Both the position numbers and the translations under genes were made by a program. This document shows positions 9,289 to 17,511 of a stretch of 64,000 nucleotides of DNA, one piece after another. Position 1 is the first letter of the stretch; the number at the start of each line of letters is the position of its first letter. Below the pieces are notes generated by a model that saw only the letters and a list, made by a program, of their open reading frames with translations, was not told the origin of the DNA and made no database searches. The DNA lies in contig JANRJR010000076.1 in assembly GCA_033763845.1 (NCBI GenBank), positions 1 through 64,000 of the forward strand. Direction: 5' to 3'. Origin of the DNA: DASZBR01 sp033763845. GTDB lineage: Bacteria > Pseudomonadota > Gammaproteobacteria > DASZBR01.

Positions 9289-9942
9289 AATAAATAACGG
9301 ATATTTACCGATTTGGCTTTCATATCTCAGGGTAAAATATTTTGAAGCAGCGTCCAGCAATTCTTGTCGGTTATACAATTCTGCGTGAACCCCAGCGGCT
9401 TCGACATACTTTGTATTTTGACAATCAGACTTCTCTACACGATTGGTAAAAATTAGTCGTTCGCTACAGACTTTACTGAGATATTCAAAAATTTTCTCGT
9501 GGGATAAATACGCAGGACCAATATCGCTGCCGAAAAATAAATATTGATACGTATTGGCTAATAAAACGGTTTGAAATGCTCCGCCAAAATTATCAATGTT
9601 GTTTGCTAAGTTTTCTAATGTTAATAATTCAAAGCGGCTGTTAGGCAAATTAAATTTCTGTTTAAATTGACGGCACAATTCAACTTCTTGTGCATTGACA
9701 TCAATACCCAAACTTCTTTCACAGCTAGATTGTTGACTTGCGTTTAAAACAAAATATCCGCGACAGCTACTTAAATCCAAAAAGCTTTTTAAGGTAGTGG
9801 GATAATGTTTGGAAAAAATCTTATAGCGTTCTTTTAATTTTTTACCTGGGGTAAGCTTTCCCCGGCAAACGAATAAGTCGTGATTGCCGGGGTAACCTTT
9901 ATGCGATTCACAGTTGCTGTGAAATTTATGCAAAAAATCCAT
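9274..9942 (-). CDS. Predicted class I SAM-dependent methyltransferase
   Basis: SFLDLSSCRGYFVLNAS, then LGIDVN about 25 residues later, is the SAM-binding motif I and acidic post-motif II pattern of a Rossmann methyltransferase. FQTVLLANTYQYLF fits motif IV. The 222-aa length suits a single domain. The pattern resembles wobble-uridine or small-molecule methyltransferases, but the substrate is not identifiable. CAGGAG lies upstream of the ATG. It lies 20 bases after the 670-aa gene and is likely the last gene of an operon with the ferredoxin, Rab-like GTPase and coiled-coil protein. The glycine-rich loop is unusual (one Gly, serine- and cysteine-rich), so binding of SAM is probable rather than certain. 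Confidence 0.62.
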   Translation of the reverse strand: MDFLHKFHSNCESHKGYPGNHDLFVCRGKLTPGKKLKERYKIFSKHYPTTLKSFLDLSSCRGYFVLNASQQSSCERSLGIDVNAQEVELCRQFKQKFNLPNSRFELLTLENLANNIDNFGGAFQTVLLANTYQYLFFGSDIGPAYLSHEKIFEYLSKVCSERLIFTNRVEKSDCQNTKYVEAAGVHAELYNRQELLDAASKYFTLRYESQIGKYPLFILDKR

Positions 9943-9962
9943 TTAAACTCCTGAGAAACTAT

Positions 9963-11975
9963 TTAAAGTAAGTTAGCGACTTGAGGAGCAACTCTTTCTA
10001 CCTCAACCGCCTCAGGAACAGGGATTGCTTGCGGAAAGCGTATCCGATCTCTCAAATCGGGGAAATTATCTCCAATAATTCTTAAGATACCTCTGCGAAC
10101 ATGCCCATCATTTGCATAAACTTTTAATTGTATGCTCAAAATTTCATTCAGTTTATCAGAAGTTAGCTGCACAGCATTATTACTCTCTAATTCCGTAAAT
10201 ATGGCTGCCGCAACGCCATAGATAAGTTTACGCTGAGCTTCTCGCTTAACGATATACTCATTCGTCGCAAACTTCACAAAGAAAGTTTTCACTTTTGGCT
10301 TCAATCGTCTTTCTTCTCTATCAAGAAATTTTAACAAATCGATAACGACCTTATAACGAACTTTATCAACTTTCACTCTGTCGACTTGTTCAAACTGAAC
10401 GCCCGCGATTTTCTTAATCAATCTTGCGGTATCACACCTTTTTTCAACGGAGAGTTTATTCAATTCTAACCAGTTTAAATTTTTGTTATTTTCCAATAAT
10501 TTTTTTCGTTCATAGCGAGAATGTTTAATGCCACTAAAACTGAAGCGATTCGGATTAAGAGCGGGTTGCGGTTTCTCTGCAGCAGCAACTACAGCGTCAC
10601 CCCGCACACCAATCGCCACTTGCTCTAACCTACCAACATCAGCTCGCTCAACATTTTCCTTTCTAAAAACAACAGGCTGGCCGTAACCCGCTTTGTCTTT
10701 AAAATCACGAAGATTATCAACGATTACGGGATCTACAACATCAAGACCTTTAATCATTTGTGCATCATGCTCTTTTTCAGGATGAGCCTGGAGATCTTCT
10801 CCAAAGCCTAAATCTTGCTGAATATTATAAGGTTTCGCACGGAGAAACACTGCACGAACACTCAGATTTAATTTCTGAGCTGCCTTTATTCTTTCCACTC
10901 CTTCACGTAAATGATTTTCACAATTTGGCAATGTTGGATCAAATACAACACACATCACATCTGAATTTTGACTTTCTTCAGCAAAATTAACACTTGCAAC
11001 ATAATCTTCAATAGAATCTAACTCGACTTCTCGCTGGACATCAAAGAATACGGAAGATAGAATTTTTTCTTCTTGAAGCTTTGCTAATCGTACACGTCTC
11101 GCTTCAGCTGCAGCATCTTCTGCTTCACGTCGTTCTCTTTCTAATCTTTCAGCTTCTGCAATTCTCTCATCCAATACTTTCTGCGCAGCAACTGCTGCTT
11201 TCATCGCAGCATCAACCTTACCCACTTGTTCACTTGAAATGGCTTCAAGCTGAGTGCGCAAGTCGCCATCTGTCTGGCTTATTCTCTGCGTATATTCTTT
11301 AACTTTTTCTTCAAACTGTTTTTTTAACCCTTCCAATTCTTGAATTTCGCGGTCAACAAACTCTTTATCGTCGCTGGCTTTTATTCTTTCGGCAAGATCA
11401 ACTACTGCTGCTGCCGAAGCTTTTATTGCTTTTTGCACTACTGTCAAATCTGCATTTGGATTTCTTCTCGCATATTCGCGTGAAGGAGAACTTTCATCGC
11501 GCTGTCTTATTTGATCTGCGAGAAACTTTTCATATTGTTGTTGAATTAATTCGTGCGTATTTTGTGGATACAACTCAAGAAGTTTGGGTTGCAAATCCTT
11601 TAGCAATGTACCGGTGAACGGTACTGCACTCAGTGCGCTTTTCAAACTTTCGACCTTAATCTTCCTGATGAATCCATCCTTTTTCACTTTATCTGGAGCC
11701 ATGACAACAAAATTTGAAGTGATAGACAAATGACTTATTTTCTCAATGTATTTTTTTAATTCGTCTTCTGTAGAACAGAGAATAAATACTTTGTCTGCCT
11801 TTGATATTATATCTTCGTCTACAACAGAAGAAATGCTTGGAGTTCGTTCAACAACTAATCCACGATACGTTACGCTCGCCACCGCAAAGTTCGAATCATG
11901 CTCTGCACCACACAATTGTTTTAGCATGTCCCCACGACCAATGAAAACTATATTGACTGATTTAATATCTTCCAT
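9963..11975 (-). CDS. Coiled-coil protein with degenerate GTPase-like domain and a C-terminal module shared with the adjacent Rab-like GTPase
   Basis: This 670-aa protein begins VNIVFIGRGDMLKQL, which aligns with the first strand and P-loop of the neighbouring Rab-like protein but lacks the GKS/T lysine. The later segments ADKVFILC and FVVMAP look like strands 4 and 5 of the same fold. About 165-310 is a long Ala/Glu/Arg-rich coiled coil. A second Rossmann-like segment (SDVMCVVFDP, then VRAVFLRA) lies near 340-390. Residues ~481-645 (HSRYER, then CDTARLI, YKVVIDLLKFLD, EERRLK) match residues ~214-365 of the Rab-like protein (HSRAVR, CRTAQTI, YKVVIELLKELD, DERALK). It reads as a pseudo-GTPase partner made by duplication. 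GAGGAGA precedes the ATG. Function is unknown; a host-directed effector is a reasonable guess in this genome. Confidence 0.7.
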   Translation of the reverse strand: MEDIKSVNIVFIGRGDMLKQLCGAEHDSNFAVASVTYRGLVVERTPSISSVVDEDIISKADKVFILCSTEDELKKYIEKISHLSITSNFVVMAPDKVKKDGFIRKIKVESLKSALSAVPFTGTLLKDLQPKLLELYPQNTHELIQQQYEKFLADQIRQRDESSPSREYARRNPNADLTVVQKAIKASAAAVVDLAERIKASDDKEFVDREIQELEGLKKQFEEKVKEYTQRISQTDGDLRTQLEAISSEQVGKVDAAMKAAVAAQKVLDERIAEAERLERERREAEDAAAEARRVRLAKLQEEKILSSVFFDVQREVELDSIEDYVASVNFAEESQNSDVMCVVFDPTLPNCENHLREGVERIKAAQKLNLSVRAVFLRAKPYNIQQDLGFGEDLQAHPEKEHDAQMIKGLDVVDPVIVDNLRDFKDKAGYGQPVVFRKENVERADVGRLEQVAIGVRGDAVVAAAEKPQPALNPNRFSFSGIKHSRYERKKLLENNKNLNWLELNKLSVEKRCDTARLIKKIAGVQFEQVDRVKVDKVRYKVVIDLLKFLDREERRLKPKVKTFFVKFATNEYIVKREAQRKLIYGVAAAIFTELESNNAVQLTSDKLNEILSIQLKVYANDGHVRRGILRIIGDNFPDLRDRIRFPQAIPVPEAVEVERVAPQVANLL

Positions 11976-11992
11976 CGCGTTCTCCTCGCTGG

Positions 11993-13111
11993 TTATTTAC
12001 CTAAACTATGAATGGGCCGAAGATTTGGATAAGCCTTCTCTAAAATGTTTCGTACTACTGGTAGCGTTTCTTTTTCTGCTCCATAAACATCTCCACGTGC
12101 GGGCATAAAAACATCACCCTGATTATTTTTTATAAGGTTGTACATCTTGACTGCCATATTTAATATCTCTTGACGTACTTGCTGATCTCTTTCAAAAACA
12201 ACTCGCGTTGAATAAGATTCAAATGTAAAAAAGATACATAATTTATATTTTAAAGCTCGCTCATCAGAATCTAACTCTTTTAAAAGCTCAATCACTACTT
12301 TATATTTTTCTTTTTCTTGCTGAGTTAATTGATGCTCTTGCTCACCTAATTTATTTCGAATAGTTTGCGCTGTTCTACAATTATTCTCAACACTCGCTAA
12401 ATGTAATTTCAGCAACAGTGGATCTAAATTCTCTTCTTCTAAATGCGTTTCTCGCACGGCACGAGAATGACTCATGCGTTCAAAACGTCCTCGCGTTACA
12501 GGAACAAAGTCAGCTGTGTTCACTTCACCAAAATTCAAACGATCATCAATTGAAGGTTGTAATCCTTGCGCATTCAAAACCGCATACGCAGTTTCAGCAA
12601 CTTTTTGTAAAAATTTTTCAACCCCTTCACCTGTTTTTGCTGAGGTTTCAAAAAATATCGCGCTATCTCCTGCAAATCCTTTTATTTGAGCTTGTTGTTC
12701 TTGAACCATTTCAGACGTAATTTCTTTTTCTTCATCAAGATCTATTTTCGTTAGCACAAAAATAAATTGCGCGTTATCAAGAACTCCTAACTTTACCTCA
12801 TTAAACCATCCACGTAGCTCTTCAGCTGAAAATGTACTTGCATCCCACATTATACAAGCGACCTGCGCATCTCTATAATAACTGTTTGTAATTGACCGAA
12901 ACTTTTCCTGTCCTGGGATATCCCAAATTTGAAGCTTTATTTTTTTACCCTCGACTTCAACAATTCGCTTTCCAAAGTTCAAGCTAATAGCTTGGTCATG
13001 TTCTTCGAGAAAAGATTGATTTTGCGTTTTTGCAAATAACGCTGATTTACCAACGCCGGATGGACCAAGGAAAACAACTTTTACTAAGTGTTCATATGAC
13101 TCAAGTGACAT
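11993..13111 (-). CDS. Rab-like small GTPase with extra C-terminal module
   Basis: Residues 10-180 are a Ras-superfamily G domain closest in pattern to eukaryotic Rabs: P-loop GPSGVGKS 16-23, EGKKIKLQIWD then PGQEKFRSI (switch II, Asp64, Gln68), SYYRDAQ, TKID 121-124 and ETSAK 155-159. Departures: the switch I Thr that completes Mg2+ binding is Ala41, TAG before Gln is IPG, and Asn of NKxD is Thr121. There is no C-terminal Cys pair for prenylation. Instead ~190 residues follow, of which ~214-365 match the C-terminus of the next gene. The ATG directly follows the ferredoxin stop (TAAATG). Rabs steer vesicle traffic in eukaryotes, so a copy in a Dot/Icm bacterium suggests host-derived DNA and a role at host membranes. 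GTP binding is likely; Rab-type hydrolysis is uncertain. Confidence 0.88.
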   Translation of the reverse strand: MSLESYEHLVKVVFLGPSGVGKSALFAKTQNQSFLEEHDQAISLNFGKRIVEVEGKKIKLQIWDIPGQEKFRSITNSYYRDAQVACIMWDASTFSAEELRGWFNEVKLGVLDNAQFIFVLTKIDLDEEKEITSEMVQEQQAQIKGFAGDSAIFFETSAKTGEGVEKFLQKVAETAYAVLNAQGLQPSIDDRLNFGEVNTADFVPVTRGRFERMSHSRAVRETHLEEENLDPLLLKLHLASVENNCRTAQTIRNKLGEQEHQLTQQEKEKYKVVIELLKELDSDERALKYKLCIFFTFESYSTRVVFERDQQVRQEILNMAVKMYNLIKNNQGDVFMPARGDVYGAEKETLPVVRNILEKAYPNLRPIHSLGK

Positions 13112-13435
13112 TTATTTTTCTCCACCAACCTCAGGTTGAAAGGTATATTCTTTTACAAAATTACCGTTAATTAAATCTTCCTGAATAATTTTCTCGAGAA
13201 CATCCGGTGTGCAAGAGTGATACCACACTCCCTCGGGATAGATAACAGCGATGGGTCCTTTCTCGCATACTCGCAAACAATTTGCGCGCGTTCTATTCAC
13301 TTTTTCCGAAAGTCCTAATTCATGCAAGCGCTTTTTAAGGTACTGCCACGACTCCTGCCCACTTTCCTTACTGCAACACTTCGGGGTCGTCTGCTCACTG
13401 CATAAAAATATGTGTCTTTTCATAGGGGTAATCAT
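13112..13435 (-). CDS. Thioredoxin-like [2Fe-2S] ferredoxin
   Basis: HIFLCSEQ starts the domain and Cys of CSEQ plus later NCLRVCEKGP and YPEGVWYH give the pattern of (2Fe-2S) thioredoxin-like ferredoxins, similar to NuoE-type and Shethna-type domains. An upstream GTG at 13,450 extends the frame, and ATG 13,423 is a third option. I prefer ATG 13,435 because GGGG lies at a usable distance. Four conserved Cys for one 2Fe-2S cluster are present, though an additional CC pair sits near the N-terminus. The stop abuts the Rab-like gene start, so the two are coupled. Such proteins often lie in unrelated operons as electron carriers; a role together with the GTPase is not established. Confidence 0.8.
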   Translation of the reverse strand: MITPMKRHIFLCSEQTTPKCCSKESGQESWQYLKKRLHELGLSEKVNRTRANCLRVCEKGPIAVIYPEGVWYHSCTPDVLEKIIQEDLINGNFVKEYTFQPEVGGEK

Positions 13436-13475
13436 ACTACAGTACCCCACAAAAAGTGAGTATTTTCAAGGGTTT

Positions 13476-13988
13476 TTACCCTATTAGCTTGAGCTCTCGC
13501 TTCGCCTGCCGCCAGTTTGGCAAAAAAGTGTCCATAAATGCTTTAAAACGGGCATTATGACTGCGCTCCAACAAATGAACCATTTCGTGAACGACGATAT
13601 ATTCCAGGCATTCCGGCGATTTTCGCGCTAATTCAGTATTAATCCATATCCTACGCGCACGGGTATTACAGGTCCCCCACCGCGTTTTCATGTGTTTCAA
13701 CCGAAATTCAGACACCGAAACCCCCATCACGCTTTCGTACTTTTTAACCAATTCTGCAATAGCCTCGCGAAGTTGCTGTTTTTGCCAAGGCTCAATCGGT
13801 TCTTGAGGCGAGCTTACCACCATCCCAGACAAATGTTTTTTAATCCACGGCATTTTAGCTGCGATAAAATCTTGAATAATGCTATCTGGCATACGCATGG
13901 GCGCAGAAACACGGACTTGCCTTTCAGTCGATGAAATAACTAAGCGCAAATGCTTAATTTTTTTGCGGGTAATATTTATGGTAATCAT
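13476..13988 (-). CDS. YgjP/SprT-like zinc metallopeptidase (DUF45)
   Basis: The zinc site HEMVH at 134-138 with His144 in ERSHNARF is the YgjP-type signature. It is preceded by the family motif KTRWGTCN near 101-108 and WINTEL at 115-120. At 170 aa it is somewhat shorter than the usual 220-240 aa: the N-terminal strand region is present but trimmed. These are cytoplasmic proteins predicted to be metalloproteases; some are paired with restriction enzymes, which I do not see here. It lies 25 bases upstream of the ferredoxin reading frame on the same strand. The family is clear, the substrate unknown. Confidence 0.85.
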   Translation of the reverse strand: MITINITRKKIKHLRLVISSTERQVRVSAPMRMPDSIIQDFIAAKMPWIKKHLSGMVVSSPQEPIEPWQKQQLREAIAELVKKYESVMGVSVSEFRLKHMKTRWGTCNTRARRIWINTELARKSPECLEYIVVHEMVHLLERSHNARFKAFMDTFLPNWRQAKRELKLIG

Positions 13989-14002
13989 GCGTCGATTATA
14001 CG

Positions 14003-15289
14003 CTAGCGCACCCTAAAACGCAGACTATGCGAGCGAACCGCAACAGATGAAATGGCATGTTTTCTAAAGTGACGTGATTTTTCTAATCTCGATTCTTTTA
14101 TTGCTCTAGCCAATTCAGGACTACCTGCTGCTGCCACTCTTAAGCTCTGCACCAAATCTTTACGGAGTGATAATTCTTTACGGAAATTGCGTCGACAAAA
14201 CAGCGTTGTTCCATAACGTGTTTGCAAAAATCGTTTCGCGTAGGATGGATTCTTAATGACATGTTCAACAATAATATCTAAAGGAATTTCTTTTTTCTCG
14301 GTCAAAGGATGAGTTCTTAAAAACGTTCGGGAAGCCTCTGCTTGCTTTTGTTTTAAATTATCTCTAAATCGTTTGCGCGCACCCTCGTCCCTAAGGTAAT
14401 TTACCAATGCTTCGCTATTGAAAAATTTTTGATACCGCTCTCTGTCATACGCTTTATTTTCTTTTAAAAAACTTCTGACTTCAGACATTCGCGTGATTTT
14501 TTCGCGCAGGGTCAAATCATTTTTTTGTTCAACATTCGCGGGTTTCATTAACGCTTCATCAAATTCTCGACGACGGTTTTTATTCATCGTGTAGTTGTAT
14601 AATTTGCCACCAATCCATGACGTCGCTGCCAAAATTGTTGCGCCCAAACCAATTCCCGCTCCGACCATCATGAACAGAAACCCAGCGGGCCCAAGCATCG
14701 CACCAAACAATATTAATCCCGCTGCAACCAAACACAGCGAGGGCACGGTGACGGTTAATACAGAATTTGCTTTATTTTTATTATTTTTCCACCCTTGGAC
14801 GCATTGAACAACACCTGCAACAAACGTAACCCCTGCAGCAGCAAGACTAAAAATAAATGCTAAAAATTTTGTCACAAAAACAGCGGCCACAACCGCTAAC
14901 GCAAATATGGTGGCATCGATACATAAATAAAAAAAATCATTTACTGTAAAGACAGGCTTTCTATTATTAATAGGATCTTTTCGCCACTTCGCATACTGAT
15001 AAAGTTTCTTGACCGGGACTAACAAAACTCTTATGCCGGCAAAAAAAGCACCCGCCCAGGCTGAAAGTGACGTAAGTGAAAAATTATTGCTTTTATCCAA
15101 AGCATTCACACGAGAAGCGGTGCGGCTATCAGAAGAATAATCATCCTCCGACAAATATTCGTCAATTTTGGATAATACCCATCCCCACGCTCTTGCGATT
15201 CGTTTATAAAACAAAAAATTTAAGAATTCTTTAGCAGGACCTTCAACATTCGAAACATCGGGGCTTCTGCTGGGATCTTCCAAACTCAC
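14003..15289 (-). CDS. Membrane protein, paralogue of the upstream neighbour (copy 2)
   Basis: I do not recognise the family. It shares a full-length architecture with the gene at 15,321-16,628: EFLNFLF, LSKIDEYLSE, LYQYAKWRK, then hydrophobic stretches, then a charged helical C-terminus with PLTEKKEIPLDIIV and NFRKELSLR. Four membrane segments group in two hairpins (about 115-165 and 180-230 from the proposed start). The frame extends to an ATG at 15,379, but that overlaps the upstream paralogue by 59 bases. GTG 15,289 has GAAGGG 9 bases upstream and gives an N-terminus (about 20 residues before the conserved KEF) equal in length to the paralogue's. So I place the start there. A tandem duplication. 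The charged tail and paired hairpins would fit a protein inserted in a host membrane (inference). Confidence 0.72.
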   Translation of the reverse strand: MSLEDPSRSPDVSNVEGPAKEFLNFLFYKRIARAWGWVLSKIDEYLSEDDYSSDSRTASRVNALDKSNNFSLTSLSAWAGAFFAGIRVLLVPVKKLYQYAKWRKDPINNRKPVFTVNDFFYLCIDATIFALAVVAAVFVTKFLAFIFSLAAAGVTFVAGVVQCVQGWKNNKNKANSVLTVTVPSLCLVAAGLILFGAMLGPAGFLFMMVGAGIGLGATILAATSWIGGKLYNYTMNKNRRREFDEALMKPANVEQKNDLTLREKITRMSEVRSFLKENKAYDRERYQKFFNSEALVNYLRDEGARKRFRDNLKQKQAEASRTFLRTHPLTEKKEIPLDIIVEHVIKNPSYAKRFLQTRYGTTLFCRRNFRKELSLRKDLVQSLRVAAAGSPELARAIKESRLEKSRHFRKHAISSVAVRSHSLRFRVR

Positions 15290-15320
15290 GCGACTATTCC
15301 CTTCTGAGTACTCGGCAAGT

Positions 15321-16628
15321 TTACCATTTTTGGGAAAACACGGCCACACTTTCCAATTCACGCGGAGGATATGAAGCATGCTTTTTAAAGTGTCTCGAAT
15401 TTTCTAATTTTGAGGAAACAATGGCTTCAGCCAATACTGGATCTTCCTCCGCTGCTGCTTTTAATTTTAGGACTAAATCCATTCGCAAAGATAACTCTTT
15501 ACGGAAATTACGTCGACCCAATAATACGGTTCCATATTTTTTTTGTAAAAAAGTTTTAGCATACGATGGACTAGCAATCACATGATCAACAATGACTTCC
15601 AGTGGAATTTCTTTTTTCTCGCTCAAAGGTCGAGAAACTAATAATGCTCGCGACGCTTCATGATGCTTATCATGCACACTTACTTTAAATTTTTCGAGTG
15701 CATCCGCATTACTGAGTGCACGAACCAATACGGCACTCTTAAAAAAACGCTGGTATTTTTTATCATCATATACAACGTTTTCACTCAGAAAACGCTGAAC
15801 CTCAAACATACGACTAATTTTTTCGCTTAAGGTTAAAGAGGTATCCTTTTCAAACGAGCCTTCTAATAAACACGCATCAATTTTTCGTTGATGCGCTTTT
15901 TTAATTAAATACGTATCCACTTTTTGCGCAACCCATGTTGCAATACCTAATACGGTAACACCAACACCGATTCCAACACCAATGGTAATTAATGGAACGC
16001 CAACCGGTCCTAACACAGTGCCTAACAATATTAACCCTGCTGCAGCGACACCCAGCGCAGGCAATGTAAGACTCATCGTACGCTTGGCAATATTGAGAGG
16101 ACCACTATTGGTGGTATTAGTACTTTTTAAAGATTGAACAAATTCAACCACACCTGAAACTATCGTGACACAAGCCGCCGCAAATCCAATAATAACCGAG
16201 ACAAATGAACTGGCTAACGCAACCGCAGCAATGGTTAATGCAAATAACGCGATATCAATGGTCAAGTAAAAAGCATCGACGGCAGTGAAGACAGGTTTTT
16301 TACGCGTAGGTTCTTTTCGCCATTTGTAATACTGGTAAAGTTTTTTCGCGGGAATTAACAGCATTTTTAACCCTGAAGCTACAGCACCTGCCCACGCACC
16401 CAATTGTTGAGTGACGGAATAATCCTCAGCGCTATTTTGTGCAGCCACGCGTGAAGTACGACCATCGGAATGCGTTTCATCAGACAAGTATTCGTCGAGC
16501 TTGCTGATCATCCATCCCAAAGCCCTACCGATACGTTTTTTGAATAAGAAGTTGAAGAACTCTTTTACTGGAGTGTCCGTATCGAGAGGTTTTGGGGGGA
16601 TATTAGTATTTTCTGGTTTTGTGGACAT
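15321..16628 (-). CDS. Membrane protein, paralogue of the downstream neighbour (copy 1)
   Basis: A 435-aa protein with a soluble N-terminus (KEFFNFLF, SKLDEYLSDE). Two hydrophobic hairpins follow: about 125-175 (DAFYLTIDIALFALTIAAVA onward) and about 195-245 (TLPALGVAAAGLILLGTVLG onward). The ~180-residue C-terminus is Lys/Arg-rich with PLSEKKEIPLEVIVDHVI and NFRKELSLRMDL. It aligns along its length with the next gene, so one arose from the other by tandem duplication. GGGAGGA precedes the ATG. There is no signal peptide. The family is unknown to me. The location, beside a Rab-like GTPase in a genome with Dot/Icm genes, makes a secreted membrane effector plausible, but an ordinary inner-membrane protein is equally possible. 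Confidence 0.75.
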   Translation of the reverse strand: MSTKPENTNIPPKPLDTDTPVKEFFNFLFKKRIGRALGWMISKLDEYLSDETHSDGRTSRVAAQNSAEDYSVTQQLGAWAGAVASGLKMLLIPAKKLYQYYKWRKEPTRKKPVFTAVDAFYLTIDIALFALTIAAVALASSFVSVIIGFAAACVTIVSGVVEFVQSLKSTNTTNSGPLNIAKRTMSLTLPALGVAAAGLILLGTVLGPVGVPLITIGVGIGVGVTVLGIATWVAQKVDTYLIKKAHQRKIDACLLEGSFEKDTSLTLSEKISRMFEVQRFLSENVVYDDKKYQRFFKSAVLVRALSNADALEKFKVSVHDKHHEASRALLVSRPLSEKKEIPLEVIVDHVIASPSYAKTFLQKKYGTVLLGRRNFRKELSLRMDLVLKLKAAAEEDPVLAEAIVSSKLENSRHFKKHASYPPRELESVAVFSQKW

Positions 16629-16710
16629 TTTTTCCTCCCCCTGAAAACCCTTTTTCTTTTTAGGTGAGTTCAGTATGAACTACAAATCTTAAGGTTTTAT
16701 TAAGTCAGGA

Positions 16711-17433
16711 TTATTTATTGCCTGGGCGTTGAGAAACCGGTGGCTGAGGGGCATCCTCGAGAGGAACATCTTCAATAATTCGTCTCGCTTGATCAGGCCC
16801 TACAAATAATGGATCTCGGGCACCTTGAAAAATTCTAACAATCATTTCTGCAGGAAGCCTCCCGCTTAATTCTCGTAAAACAACCTGAGCATTACCTTGC
16901 AGTTGTTGAACTGCAGCATTTACTCTTTGCAACGCTTGAGCTTCTGTTAATTCTAATGCGCCAATATTTAGCAATTGATCAACCGTTCGCTGATTTTCAG
17001 GGGCACGTAAAATTTCCGTGAAATAATTTGCATTAACAATAAGTTCAGAACGTTGCTCTGGATTTAACTTAAGCAAATCAGCTAATGGTATTCGATAATC
17101 ATGCACTAATTTTTTAACTTCTCTTCCCCATTCTATAAATTCACTTCGTAAAGGTTCTTCCATTTCAAGTAATTTATCAAACGGGATTACGTGATTCATC
17201 AATAAAACCATGTTATTTGCACGGAATATCATAGTAGCCTGAAGCTCATCGGACTGCCGTAAAAACAGTGGCAGCGAAAAGCTAGGCGCCTTTATAAGCT
17301 GCGCGAGAAATCGACGGTCGAGCAGATGACTTAAAATGAATCGTAATCGTGCCTGATCGGCATCAACGAAGGCACTGAAACCTTGTGCAGTAATACCCAC
17401 CTCTGCGAGGTGTCGACTAAAGTTATCTTCCAT
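16711..17433 (-). CDS. Helical-repeat-like protein of unknown function
   Basis: This 240-aa soluble protein is predicted to be almost all alpha-helix. Two related segments, IPFDKLLEMEEPLRSEFI near residue 83 and IPLADLLKLNPEQRSELI near residue 115, share the pattern I-P-x-x-x-L-L-x-[ML]-x-x-x-x-R-S-E-[FL]-I. A weaker third unit may follow near 145-165 (LLNIGALELTEAQ). The C-terminus is Pro/Asp-rich and probably disordered. Such short leucine/glutamate helical repeats occur in effector proteins of Legionellales, but no enzyme motif is visible. It lies 80 bases upstream of the paralogue pair on the same strand, with a purine-rich stretch before the ATG. Confidence 0.65.
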   Translation of the reverse strand: MEDNFSRHLAEVGITAQGFSAFVDADQARLRFILSHLLDRRFLAQLIKAPSFSLPLFLRQSDELQATMIFRANNMVLLMNHVIPFDKLLEMEEPLRSEFIEWGREVKKLVHDYRIPLADLLKLNPEQRSELIVNANYFTEILRAPENQRTVDQLLNIGALELTEAQALQRVNAAVQQLQGNAQVVLRELSGRLPAEMIVRIFQGARDPLFVGPDQARRIIEDVPLEDAPQPPVSQRPGNK

Positions 17434-17511
17434 ACTCTACCCCAACTTATTAAAAACTTACATTAAGTATAGACTACTTTAAAGAGTATTAATGGCCGAA
17501 AACCCGTCTTT

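Noticed and set aside
12418..12720. Plus-strand ORFs opposite the Rab-like gene
   Set aside because: No ribosome binding site, no family pattern, and they lie antisense to a gene with conserved G motifs.
14003..15379. ATG 15,379 as start of membrane paralogue copy 2
   Set aside because: It overlaps copy 1 by 59 bases; GTG 15,289 has a good ribosome binding site and matches the N-terminal length of copy 1.
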